A DNA stretch of 64,000 nucleotides from Diplonema papillatum (taxonomy: Eukaryota > Euglenozoa > Diplonemea > Diplonemida > Diplonemidae): assembly GCA_030068145.1 (NCBI GenBank), contig JAPJBO010000169.1:186001-250000 (forward strand), in the 5' to 3' direction. The notes beneath the pieces were generated by a model. It did not search any database and had not been told where the DNA came from. It saw nothing but the letters and a program-made list of their open reading frames with translations. This document shows positions 22,757-35,494 of the stretch, piece after piece (positions within the stretch are counted from its first letter, which is position 1; each line of letters starts with the position of its first letter). Position numbers and translations under genes: made by a program.

Positions 22757-25700
22757 TTATTGTCGTTGTTCCCGTTGTTTCCGTATGTTCCCCTCATGTT
22801 GCCGTTGAAGCCATCCTTGCCGCCTTTGCCGTACTTCCCTCCGTTTCCGTACTTGCCGCCGTCGCCGTACTTGCCGCCTCCTTCGAACTTTCCACCCTTG
22901 CCGCCGAACTTTCCTCCTTCGAACTTGCCACCGCCTTTTCCGCCCTTGTCGCCCTTCTGCGTGGTGTGTTTTTAGAATGGTGTGTGGTCAAAGAACGTGA
23001 AACTCACGCTGACCGCCGTGTATACCGTTCATCACAAATAGCTAACGAGGGCGAGACGAGTTAGAGTGCAGGGGCCATCTCTCCGGGGAGCACCCGGTCA
23101 CCTCACTAATGCCGCGTACTACTACGTACCCAAGTTGTTACGTCGCTGGATACAGGCGGGGGCGAGTGGGGAGAAGGCGGTCCTGATTACACAAGGGCCA
23201 TTAAGTCCGGGGTTGCGCCCGCCAAAGGTGCACGGTGAAGTCCAGCCTGAGAAGCTGGAGTTAAAGCTGGAGTTACAGCTGGAGTTAAAAAGCGGGTGTC
23301 CCTCTCTGCTTTTCGGGTGTGCATTTACACGCGTTTTGGTTGTAGCACACTCGCTTTTCGGGTGTGACTCGGGCACACCCTCTTTAACTCCAGCTTCTGA
23401 GGATGTGCCTCACCGTCCGGGTACCGCCTGTTGCCAAGTTACCAGCCGCAACTGTTCCTTCTGATCATGCGCTCGAGGTCGGCATTTTTGCGCCATGGCG
23501 CTTTCGATCAACGACACATCTCCATAACCCCATTCTTGGCTGTCTAACTAACCGAGGTGAAGCATGAGTCGCGACAAAGCAAAAACTGACGAAGACGGCG
23601 CAGCTGTCGATCGCTGTGGACTGTAGTACTTCTGAATGGCTTTCGTTTTTACAAGCCTCGCACACGGCTCTGTGAGAGTGCCTGCTAGTAGAAACTTCAC
23701 CCAAATCATTCCGCCTTGCATGAGACCAGGCCAATCTTGCCAAGGATCAGAAGCATAGCCATCGCTCGCGCGTTTCCGTCGAGAACGAAAAGGCGATCTA
23801 CACAGCCAATGAGCACATTTTCACATTGTAGCTTCCTAGGTAGGTTGTTTCACCCCTCCGTCGGCTGCCACACTGAGAGCTACGTTTTTTGCCGTTTTTC
23901 GGCACTTTTCTCCGGGCACTTCGTTCCCAGCAGTACCCTATTGCGTGTCGAACAACGGGCCTGGACGTTCACGCAGACCGACTGAGTGACTGGACCTCAG
24001 GACGGAGGAACTGCTCGAAGCTTTTAGCGCCGCTAGCGGCATAGTACAGAATGCCCTTTCAGTTTATCGTTGTAGAATGCACTTGTCGCGGTCTAGGTTG
24101 TAGCAGTAGAGGTACTGGGCATCATTTATAAAAGCCTCTGGAAAACCCCTTGTTTTAACGCGTCTTCTTCGGAAAGGTCGCGTCGGCAGAAACGGCGGCG
24201 ATGTTAATTGATACAGAGTAGGAGGTGTGGCCGCCAATCTTTAAGAACACGCCGCCAGAAACGAATCGCTAAAAGCCACCCGGAGCAAGCAGCGCAGGTA
24301 CCCACCGATACTCTTACCTCCATTGCCGGTGGTCGCGCGGAGACTCTAAACCCTCGGAGTTTCCTTCACTCTACAAAAGCCACGGGTGCAGGACTTTGAT
24401 AGTATCTCTGTTTTCGTACGTCGCAACCATGGTTAAGTCATAGAAGGAGAAGAAGAAGAAGAAGTGATAGTATCTCTGTTTTCGTACGTCGTAACCATGG
24501 TTAAGTCACAGAAGGAGAAGAAGAAGAAGGTGCGTACCTGGAAACCGCCTCCTCCGCCGCCGAAGCCGCCGAAGCCGCCTCCGCCGCCGAACCCTTTGCC
24601 GCCGCCCGAAATGCCGCAGAGGTGGGGCGGCCAGATGATCTTCGGGCGGTTGACGCCCTGCTGGGCGCAGTTGTTCATCGCCTGGTCGACGGCTGCCTGG
24701 TCGTCGTGCGTGCCCCAGTTCTTGCCGCCGGCGCCCCAGGCGCGCTTTCCGTTCGGCGGGCAGCGGGGCCCGACGGCGAGCACCTTCGGGTCCGGCAGCT
24801 GCAAGAACTCCTCCCACTTGCCCGGCATGTCAATGTCCTGCAACTCAATGGGCGGCTCGTTCGACGTGGGTACGGCGCCTGTTTCAAAGGTGCCCTCCTG
24901 CCCTTCGCAGCGCCACCGCTTGAGCACGTCGTTCCACTCGACGCCCATCGCCGACAAGTCGTTGCGGATGGCGTCTGCTTCCTTGAAGCTGCGTTGAGCC
25001 CTCAACTCGAACCGTTTCTCGAGCATCTTCGACACGGTTTCGGGGTTGATCTTCTCGCCAGCCTCTCTCCACTCCTGCATCTCGGGACTCTCCTCCTCCT
25101 CCTCCGGCTGGGCCCAGAGGCTCATGTCGACGTTGGTAGTGCCCGTCCTCTCCGCCGCTGGCCTCATCAACAGCTCCTGAGCCGGCATCCTCGGCGCTTG
25201 CGGGATCGCGAGGCCGATCTGCACCGCAACTCTCACGCGGCCCTCCCACAACTTGACCGCCTCTTCTCTGTTTGCCGGCAATTGGTTGCCCCACAACCGC
25301 TGGAGCACGTCAGCGCCGGCCTTTGTCAATGGCGGGTATTTGTAACCGTCCGGTCCCGTGACTTCCTGCGGGTACGTGTGTTAAAGTGCGTGGCTAAAGT
25401 GAATAACGTCTGAAGCGACGTGTGGCCCACTTGTCACTTTAGGTTTGGATGGTGCGCTTGAGACTCCTCTCCTAAGGGTGGGGTGGGAAACAACACTAGG
25501 CATTGCCTTTCCGTCCCATCCCGCTTATTGCGACTGAGACTGCCCAGCTGCATGCAAGTGATAGCCCCAGAGAGACTCCAAACCCACTGAGGTGCGAGGA
25601 CCGTAAAGTAGCGCCACTGCTGGAGACCACTTTTGATCACCTTTTTGACCCACATGGAATGAGAGGCGGCAACTGCCCAAACCCCTGCGCAAAGTTCCGG

Positions 25701-26803
25701 ATTGGTGTTTTTGAGTGGTACCCTGGGGTTAAAGATCCACCAATCCAACGCGTAATTGTTTTCCTGTGACGGTCAGTGCTCCCGCTAACCTCACTTTTGG
25801 TGAGGAATTCAAAAACCTGCTTTCAGACTTTTTTTTTTTGTGCCCCCCAATTTTTTTCCCCCCTGTGCTGCGCAGGTTATTAGCTTCGTTTCTGCCTCGG
25901 TTTCTCGACCAACTTTCTGAAACCGAGAAGCTTTTCTCCGGGGGAGCACCAGAATCTTTCAAGGGGGGTCCGGGGGGTCTGCCCCCCGGCGAACGGTACG
26001 GTACAGGTGGAGGAAGTCTGCACTTCTCAGTCTGTTTGTCACAATAAACACTGCACATTCCTGAAGGCAACAGCCCATTTCAAATTCAACCACCACTCGA
26101 TACCGCGTGCTGGTAAATCATTGCCACGAGTAGATGCAGACCAGAGATCGCATGGAACAAGGCACTTGTGTCGACTCGGAGAGAATCTGTCAAGAAATCC
26201 GGGGCTGCTTCTGAGCCTCGACTCTCTTTCTCAGCTCCAGCCCCCAACTTCTACCCGCCAGCCCACCATGCCCAGCAGAGAGTAGACCGTGATACAGTGC
26301 TTTGGCTACACGATACCACCAATGGGAAAAAGGTGAGGAATTCCTCATGAGGAATCCCTCACCCTCTTTTTTCGGGCCTCTTTTTTTTTGAGGAATTCCT
26401 CGCACTTTTTCGTTAGCGGGAGCACTGGTGACGGTTTCACACATTTCCACAACGTAAGTGGGGTCGTGTGTGCTTGGCCCCATCCCCTGCCCCCCGTGCG
26501 TAGTAGCGACGAGGTTTTGCATACCACGGTTTCCGTCTCTTCGGTGATTTCTTCGTGGGCGAGCTCGTCGAGCAGGGGCGCCGCGGGCCGTTCGACGGCC
26601 TCCGTCGGGTGCTCCTCGAAGCCCGGGGGAAGCGAGCCCCAGCCGCCCCAGTTCTTCTTCGGCTCCTCCGCGACCGGGGCCGGGGCCTCTCCGACCTCAC
26701 CCGCGGGGGGCGGCTGTTCGTCCACCTGCGCGACCGGCGCCGGGGCCTCTTCCGAGACCTGCGCGGGCGGCATCTCCGGCATCTGCTCTCCTTCGGTCGC
26801 CAT
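22357..26803 (-). CDS. Gly- and Asn-rich protein, three exons, unknown function
   Basis: Exons 26803-26525 (93 codons), 25365-24538 (276 codons) and 22956-22357 (199 codons plus TGA) give 568 residues. Donors are GTG|GTATGC and CAG|GTACGC; acceptors are CCCGCAG|GAA and CACGCAG|AAG. Both joins are phase 0, and the second joins a Gly/Phe-rich tail (GFGGGGGFGGFGGGG) to a Lys/Gly repeat (GGKYGDGGKYGNGGKYG). Residues 1-93 are acidic, Pro-rich and disordered. Residues 206-246 hold a helical motif (RSFKEADAIRNDL..MGV..ND..KRW) like the C-terminal region of cysteinyl-tRNA synthetases and of several protist proteins. Residues 427-490 are an Asn tract encoded by GTT repeats on the plus strand. The tail is Gln/Pro/Asn-rich. 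A phase-separating or RNA-associated role is inference from composition only. Confidence 0.8.
23251..23397. mobile_element. Fold-back element, copy 3, in intron 2
   Basis: Terminal inverted repeats GAAGCTGGAGTTAAAG / CTTTAACTCCAGCTTC, preceded by multiple GCTGGAGTTA units and flanked by TGA on both sides. Internal blocks GCTTTTCGGGTGTG and GGGTGTC match copy 1. Confidence 0.8.
24398..24530. repeat. 68-bp tandem duplication beside an exon
   Basis: GATAGTATCTCTGTTTTCGT to the GAAGAAG run occurs at 24,398 and 24,466. The inner copy ends only a few bases from the exon 2 donor (24,537), so the intron start has been partly duplicated. Confidence 0.85.
25774..26427. mobile_element. hAT-type MITE with perfect 8-bp target duplication
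   Basis: Begins CAGTGCTCCCGCTAAC and ends GTTAGCGGGAGCACTG, a 16-bp perfect terminal inverted repeat. A second block, GAGGAATTC, is also inverted. Both sides are flanked by GTGACGGT (25,766-25,773 and 26,428-26,435). CAGTG termini plus an 8-bp duplication are the hallmark of hAT transposons. At 654 bp with no transposase frame it is non-autonomous. It lies wholly within intron 1 of the Gly/Asn-rich gene. Confidence 0.93.
25962..26006. repeat. GC-rich hairpin followed by ACGGTACGGTACAG
   Basis: GGGGGGTCTGCCCCCC stem then CGAACGGTACGGTACAGG. Partner of the motif at 15,915-15,980. Confidence 0.65.
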
Positions 26804-27560
26804 CTTCTTTCGTGTGGAAAGTCTCCGGGTGGCACGGGAGGGTCGTGGTCTCTGGTTGCTGCTCCTTTTTTTTGTTTTCTTTTTTTCCTGGGCAGGGGCA
26901 AAGGGTTCTGGACGACCAAACTCGTGGTGAAAACAGGAATGCAAGCTGGGTTATTGGAGTGCTGTAGCTGTGTTTACGATGATCCCGTGCCGGAAATACA
27001 GATTGGTACCTTTTCCGTCTTTTGTTTGTTTGTAGTTCTGCTGAACGGAGCGGCGCATTTGAAGAGGGTTCGGGTAGAGGAGGGGTCCCCGTTGCTTGCT
27101 TCGCTCGAGGATTCCACGGTCGTTTGCCGGGAAATACACATTTTGCCACGACAGCCACCTTGGGGGTTTGGGCGTAGCGCTTTAGTAGGGGGCTCTTGTA
27201 TTTCACCAGCGTTTACAAGTGCCTCTTTTATGAAACATGCTGGGAAGACGATGATTCGCATGAGTGCAAGCGCCTGGAGCACAACGGAGTACGCGAAGAG
27301 GTAGTCCCTGGTGACTAAAGGCAGGCTAATGCAGATATCGGCAGGGAGGTTGAAAATTTGGAGTGTAGAAAAAGAGAGTTTTAGGGGTGGAATGGTTTTC
27401 CCATCGCTTGCCAACATCCCTTTCTCTCGTGTACACACGGTGCTGGTGCAGTTTAGCAGGGGGCGATCAGTCTGTCCCACACGCACTTGGTGAAACTCGA
27501 CTTGGAGCACCAGCACACGGAAACAACCAGCGCAGGCCACTTCACATGCTGGAAGATGCC
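26804..27560. other. Upstream region of the Gly/Asn-rich gene
   Basis: On the minus strand a pyrimidine-rich stretch ending TTTGCCCCTGCCCAG (about 26,893) precedes an A-rich leader and the ATG at 26,803. This would be a reasonable 3' acceptor for a 5' UTR intron or a trans-spliced leader. No other gene seen. Confidence 0.35.
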
Positions 27561-27561
27561 A

Positions 27562-28870
27562 CCGGCCAGCTCATCCCATCGAGCTAGCAATCCAGCTAAG
27601 GAGCACAACCGAGGATCCCGTAGCGTCAGCGGTCCGGCCACGGAACGTAGCCGAGGTCCGTTTGGTAGAACAGTGCATTAAATATGAGTTTAATTCGCAC
27701 ACCGGAGCGGCGCCTACGGCTCCGAAGGCAACCGCACCGAAGGAGAATTAAATGGAGGTTTAATGTCAGCTAATTTCGTGCAAGCGTCGGCAGAAGCGAA
27801 ACCTACCTAACGTTATCCTTCGATTTTCCCACCCACCCCCAGAAAAAGGAAGGAAATAGAAAGGTGACTTGGGATACCGGGCAGCTCTCCTCCCGAAGGG
27901 ATGAGTTTACCGATGAGAATGGGAAGGTTTCACTGGAGCCTTCCCTACAACTACCTCCCGGTCCCCTCCCCCCGGGTTTCTGCGTATCACCGCAGGTCTA
28001 GAGGGGCCCGGTAAGCCCATGAGGTCGGGGCGGCCGCCCCAGGGGAAAGAGAACCGCATCGACGAAATTGATCTGGTCCCCCTCTTGCTACCGAGTGCTC
28101 CGGATGGCGCCCCAGGCCGGGTCTGTGCTTGTCCGGTAGAGGTCTTCTCCCTGCTGAAGGAAATAACGTTAGCGAAGGGGTGGGTCCGAGCTGCTATGCC
28201 CTCTCCCATGTGCTCTTCGTACTACGGCGTCCTCTGCGTACCGGGGCCAGGCGGGGGGTGCTGCAGGACCTCAACCAGCATATCCCGGCCGGGCGAAACG
28301 GCAACACCTACGGCACCCACAATGCGAGGATTGGATCCGGACCAAGTCGTCACCATGGGCGACGTAGAAATGGTTCGAAGGTACGACGAGGAAGTTTTAC
28401 GCGACCCGCACGGCTGCGTGCGCGACCACCGTTAGCTGGCTTGCGCTGCCGTGGGCCCGATCGCGCCATTCACGCGGTACCATGGGATTGTCCCTTCGCC
28501 GGGCAGCCCTAGCAATCCAGGGAACACAGACCTACACCCTCGGCATCTGAACGCGCAGCCATGAGCAGCTGGGACAGACAGCCGGCACACAGCTAGATCG
28601 CCGCGCCCTTCGACGTGTACACGTGTGAACCCGCAACCGCAGCCGCCATATGGTGGCCACATTCGCCCGTGCCCACACGCCGGCCAGCTCATCCCATCGA
28701 GCTAGCAATCCAGCTAAGGAGCACAACCGAGGATCCCGTAGCGTCAGCGGTCCGGCCACGGAACGTAGCCGAGGTCCGTTTGGTAGAACAGTGCATTAAA
28801 TATGAGTTTAATTCGCACACCGGAGCGGCGCCTACGGCTCCGAAGGCAACCGCACCGAAGGAGAATTAAA
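27562..28870. repeat. Pair of identical 191-bp direct repeats enclosing 927 bp
   Basis: 27,562-27,752 and 28,680-28,870 are identical over 191 bases (CCGGCCAGCTCATCCCATCG to GGAGAATTAAA). The arrangement resembles a very short LTR element, but the repeats do not start TG and end CA, and I see no target duplication. The enclosed segment is GC-rich and open in several frames. The plus frame at 28,019-28,435 ends in a charged segment (DPDQVVTMGDVEMVRRYDEE), but no domain is recognisable. Identity implies a recent duplication or insertion. Confidence 0.75.
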
Positions 28871-30495
<1,625 letters not shown>

Positions 30496-31861
30496 CAGGG
30501 GTGGGGACTCTCATCAGCTCTGCTTCTTTTTTTTCGTTAAGAACGTGGTGGCCTCGACGTTGTTGTGCGTGCCTGGTTCTCCCGGTTTCTGTTCGCTCGT
30601 GATTGGATCAACCGAAAGCTTTGAGAATCATGGGGGGATTGCAAGAACGTGCTCAGGATAGGTGTGGGGTCAACACCGCACTGGTCCCGTCTGCACCGTG
30701 TTTCGGTCCTTCGGACCATCATCAGCCGGCCTGTGTCAGCAGACAGGACAGCGGTGCGAGTCTGTTTGTCACGCGGATCCGTAGCCACTCGTGCTACTAG
30801 AGCACAGGGAAATCCGTCACGGGGAGAAGGCCCCTAAAGCCGTGGCTGAGCAATCAGTTAAAAAGCTCAGGGCTCCAAGATCATGGGGGTAGGGGGTCCT
30901 GCTCGTGGACGCACACAACCGATTGATTCTGCATTATTCTCTTACTTTTCTTTTCGCAGGGTTTGCATCAGGGTACGGAGCCCAACTTTTGCGTGTTTTG
31001 CAGTTAGTGGTTAATCGCGTAATGCTGCCGCCGTTTCTTTATTGGGGAGGGTGATCCGTGCAGGGGCGCCAAATACGGAATCCAAATCCTGCTTGTGTGC
31101 AGGAAATGGTTAATCACGTGACGCTGACGATGCGGTTTCCTTTATGTTAGCCGATTCGTTGCCGATTCGTTGCCGATTCGCTCCCTCTCGTCGCGGGTTG
31201 CTGGTTCACACAGACCGTCGGTTATTCTTTTCCGAGCGAGGTCAGGAGGCATTGCAACAAAGAGTCTTTGGAGTGCCAGCAGTAGCTGCCGTCAATCATA
31301 ACGATGACGCTTACCAGCAGCTATCTCACCAGTCACGTTTTGCTCATTTTCTTCACGTTGTGTGCAAAACCAGGGTAGCTAATGCACTGGGACCTGGTCC
31401 CCCGTAGGCCGTGGTTCGATTCCCTTGGTCCGAACTTTATGGGCAAGCTGCCAGCTAGCTCAGTGATCAGTATCTGACTCAGTGATTGCAGTAAGAATGA
31501 GAGGGCGCGCTGTGACGGTTACAAACCATGCGGGCGCAGCTAAAGAAATTTGAACGCGGTAAAACTTGTAAACCTGACGATGTTGGAGGCAGTCCACGAG
31601 TCTTGTAACCAGTGCAATGCGCAGTTAGATTCGTCATTTGCCACGTTTCGAAGACGACCGGTGTGGTGTTGCAAGCACGCGCAGACAACGCTCGAAAGAA
31701 CCCGAGAGGCGCGAAATGCTTAGGCCAGCAACGCCAAGAAAGCGGAGGGAGTATGCAGACGAAGAGACTGTGAGACTGTGGGTTAGGGTGAGTCTCATCG
31801 CAAGTCCACAGACTCTCGTGTGGGAGGAAAACGTAGTTTAACTTTTAGGCAGTGGTGTCTG

Positions 31862-31985
31862 CCTTTCATGCTAGCATCAAGCCCTTTTCGAAGAAGAATT
31901 AAATTGAAAAGTATTGCGAGCAGTGTGAATAGAAAAGAAATGCAAAGGCAGGAACAGGGAGTGCAAGACTCCGCAAAGAGGGTAC
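31862..31985. repeat. GATGCTAGCATC dispersed repeat, copy
   Basis: CATGCTAGCATCAAGC then TTTTCGAAGAAGAAT, and about 90 bases further GAGTGCAAGACTCCGCAAAG. Other members are at 30,131, 52,879, 59,243, 59,370 and 62,110, some with the same downstream CAAGACTC block. Confidence 0.55.
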
Positions 31986-32864
31986 GAACCCTTGAGGGAC
32001 GGGTCCTCCGCATTCTTTTTTCGCCACGGTGTTGCACACCTTGTCTTCGTCTCGTGCTGCATTCGCGAGTGCAAGCCATTTCCAAAGCCAGAGTACTCCA
32101 GTGGGTCTTATGGATGGGGATTTTGCAGCCCTGTTCCGGCGCGAGCACAATTCTTTTGGTTGGATTGGTCGCGTCCTTCCTTGGTTGGCTTAAAAAAGTG
32201 GGTGCGCACGAAACGAAAGCCGCGTGTTCCGTGAGCAAGCGAGAGATGCCGCAACCGGGAGCTCCACGGGGAGGGGTCCTATTTCGTCCGCGCGCGCGGA
32301 TCGTAAGGACGTGCTTCAAAAAAGGTTGTGCGCAACACGCCCACCGGATTCGTGCTTGGGTTGTACAATCCGCGAACGCATGCGGCGGGCCCTTTAACAA
32401 TAAGCGGTGACGTTGCTTACAGTGAGGTGGGGTCGTCTGCAGAGTATCAACCGCACCTCTTGACCGCAAAGAAACTGACTGGTCAAGCGCACGACCGGAA
32501 ACTTTCGCAGACCGACTGGTCAGGAACTGACCGGTTCAAGGTGCACTCATGAACTCGTGAACATGACGATTTTGCAAAGGATGCAGGATGTTGTCCACAC
32601 CTTGTTGACCGCTGGACACTTTCTCAAAATTGAACCGCTGCCAAACGTTCACTTTGAACTCTGAAAACAATTATGCTTACCAGGAAGACAGATGCTGGTT
32701 CTCGCAGAAAGGTCAGACTCTTCGTCGTGTCCACCAGTTGTTCGACTTCTCGATTTTGTTTGCCTTCGGAACACTGATCAACAACACTACTAACTAAAAG
32801 GCGCTACAAGTCCACTGTAGGCAACCCCCAAGAGCATACATCTGCCTAACTACCACTTCACCAA

Positions 32865-33010
32865 TCCGGCATGGGGTGGGCAACGTCTACATGAAGTGGT
32901 GTGCAATGGTAGTAGTCCACATGAAGTGGCGTAAGTCCGGCATGAAGTACCCGACTAGCGTCCACATGAAGTCGTCACGTGGTGAGTAACGGTAGGAGTC
33001 CTCATGAAGT
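32865..33010. repeat. Degenerate CACATGAAGTGG repeats
   Basis: CATGAAGTGGTG, CATGAAGTGGCG, CATGAAGTACC, CATGAAGTCGT and CATGAAGTGCT recur at roughly 25-40 base spacing, often preceded by GTCC. Surroundings hold no recognised gene (30,500-34,870). Confidence 0.6.
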
Positions 33011-34876
33011 GCTATGCGATTACCGTACATCGGCCCCGCAAGTTAGGCAGATGTCTGCGCAAGACCGTAAGGTTTCAAAAAAAAAGGGGGAGTAGTTGAG
33101 AGTGATATGAGGCGGTTCGTCTGTACAGCACAGGAAAGAAACAAACACAAAAGATTGTGTGTACTTCAAAATACTCGGAGGCCGCCCGGTGCTGAGAGCA
33201 ACCGCGAACGGGTTTTTCTGCTGACGGCTTACGCCCGGCACTAAACCCGCAGAGTGAGAGTGAGCGGGTGCTTCTCATCTCACCTTCTGGACACTGCTAT
33301 GCCACGCATGTCCTTGTCAGACGCTAGTCTAGCGTCCGGCAATAAGCACGTGTCAGATGCCTCTCGTCACACCTTTCAGATACGGCTGTGCCATGCTAGC
33401 TCTCTTCATGCAAGCTCGGTGTTATGCATTGCGTGTCACAGCAGTTGAGTGGTACGAGCTTGTAAGGATAGCGGAATGACCTTGCACCTTGCGGCCTTCT
33501 CGAGTATTTTCGACTTTAAAGATAAGCGCGATAAATAGAGCTGCTTGTGCGTTTTGAGCTCGTTCATCCCATGGAACCGTCTATCTGCCGCTGACGAAAA
33601 GTCGGGTCCTATCGTTGAAGTCGTTGTGTTCCCGCTTTCGCCAGGCACAAGCTCATGAGGGCTTTGGCCAACGGCTTCCCTGCAGTATTTGCGTACTTTC
33701 AAGAAAGCAATGGCCGTTTTTTTCCTTTTGTGTGTTTCCGGCGATATTCGCTCAGTCAGTTTTTTGTTTTCTTTTGCCCATGTCGTTTCGTTGAAGAAAG
33801 ATGCAGACGACACACCATCAATGGCTGCGGTACAACCGGAACCACTTTGGGTTCGACCCGTAGGGTCACGGCGCACGCCAGACCTTTGATGGGTAGACTG
33901 GTCCTTGCGCTAAGATATCGGTATTTTTAAGTCTCCGATTGACATGTGAGGCGGGGTGTATTTTTACTGCGAGGAGGGAATACTGAACTGAGCCAATCCA
34001 CCCCCTGCCCGATCGAACGTTGTACTTTGGGTTACTTGATGTGTTGCGTACGTAAGCGCAATCGGGCGGAAAATCGAGTGGCATCGAGTGTAATCGCCGC
34101 GCAATCGTTTGGGTTAGAATGCAAAGAATCTGTGGCAATAATTTGCAACCGCGCATTCGAGTTCGGTCGCTTTCAGGGGGGGGTAGGCGAATTGGCTCAT
34201 GAACACGAAGGATTAGAAAGAAGGAGACGTAAGATAAAAAGTGTCCGAGTGCTGGAACCCGGTGGCAAGATGGCTAGCAGCCGTCGCGGCGATTGAACCC
34301 GAGACCACTGCTAGCCCACGGTGTGGCATTTTTGAAAGCGAAAGTGCGTTTGAAACTCCGGTTATTTAGAGTCTCCGCATGACTTTCGTAAGAGTATCGG
34401 TGTGTACCTATGCTGATTTCTTTTTGTCCAAATTTGGCAGCTTGAAGTGCAAGTCAGCCGTGGGAGGAATTGACAGAGAGCCAGAGCCATACCACAACAA
34501 GGGGCAACGAAGATGCATCCATTCCAGTTTTCCATTTATTGGACACGTGCATCTTCAGGGAGATATACATTGGGAACTGACTCCAAACGAATACACGGAC
34601 ACCATGACGACCCGTGTATTGATTTTGCGATCTTGAGCGAGAACCTTTTCGGTTCTCCAAAGAGGCTTGTCCAGATGGCCACACTTCGGCAACCCGTGTT
34701 TGCAACAAGACCTGGTGATTGTTGGGCCCCGAATGATGCCGGCAGCCACTTCTCGGAGCCTGAACGCAAACAATGCTAGTTCGCAGAGAGTGGCCTTTAT
34801 GTCCAACTCTAAAAGCCTGAGCGCGTGGCAATCGCCTGTTTGAAGCTAGCACAACATAAGACGCCGCCGTTTCTGT

Positions 34877-35200
34877 TCACTCGTTCGCTCCCCCCGTAGT
34901 TCTCGCATAAATCTCCCACAGAAAGCGGAACACACCAGAGATAACCGTTTTCTCAGGTAAAGACTGGTGGACTGTGTCGTGTTGCAGAAGCCCAGCGTGT
35001 TCGTAAGTCTCTGCTCTGGGCAGGGTGGTGGGCAAAAACAAAATTAATGCGATATGTATTGTTCGCAGACCGAGCCTGATTCGTCCCACATGGGTGAGTG
35101 CTTCCTGTTCGTCTTCTAGGGTAGTTTCGGCGCTTGTGGCAGATTCTACGAGGCCCTCAATACGCGTACAGTCGGCAGCCAAGGGACTGCTGCCGGTGTG
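34877..35200 (-). CDS. Possible downstream exon of the cyclase gene
   Basis: After the acceptor TGGCTGCAG|CACACC (exon start 35,200) the frame is open to a stop at 34,877. Its first 40 residues are coding-like (TRIEGLVESATSAETTLEDE, acidic and helical). A CAG|GTG donor at 35,531 in the cyclase frame would join it in phase 0. Against this, that donor (GTGTTC) does not fit the GTAYGC pattern of the other genes, and the later part of the frame is less protein-like. The exon may therefore end near 35,090. The alternative is that the cyclase ends at its own stop at 35,495 and this is chance. Confidence 0.3.
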   Translation of the reverse strand, partial: HTGSSPLAADCTRIEGLVESATSAETTLEDEQEALTHVGRIRLGLRTIHIALILFLPTTLPRAETYEHAGLLQHDTVHQSLPEKTVISGVFRFLWEIYARTTGGANE

Positions 35201-35494
35201 CTGCAGCCAGAATCAGAGGAAGCGCGTGCTTTGGACTGCGCACTCTAGGTCCCGTCACTGCGACTCTGAAACCCATGAACCCCGGTGCCCAACTGTCTTT
35301 CTATCGCCGTTCTATGACCATTGGCAGCCATTCTGGTGCCGCTCGTTGATCAACGGCTGTCATCCTTGGGCGATCTCTGGCCATTTGCAGTCGTTCTGGC
35401 GCCGCCATTTGGCCATTGTCGGTGATGGCGCTTTTTGTTCTGTTTGGTTCGGTCAAATGCGTCTTCGGAGGGCAAGAGAGGAGTTTCTCGCGTG

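Noticed and set aside
22501-23064. Plus-strand Val/Leu-rich frames resembling membrane proteins
   Set aside because: Antisense of the Asn/Gly-rich exon; GTT repeats read as Val or Leu.
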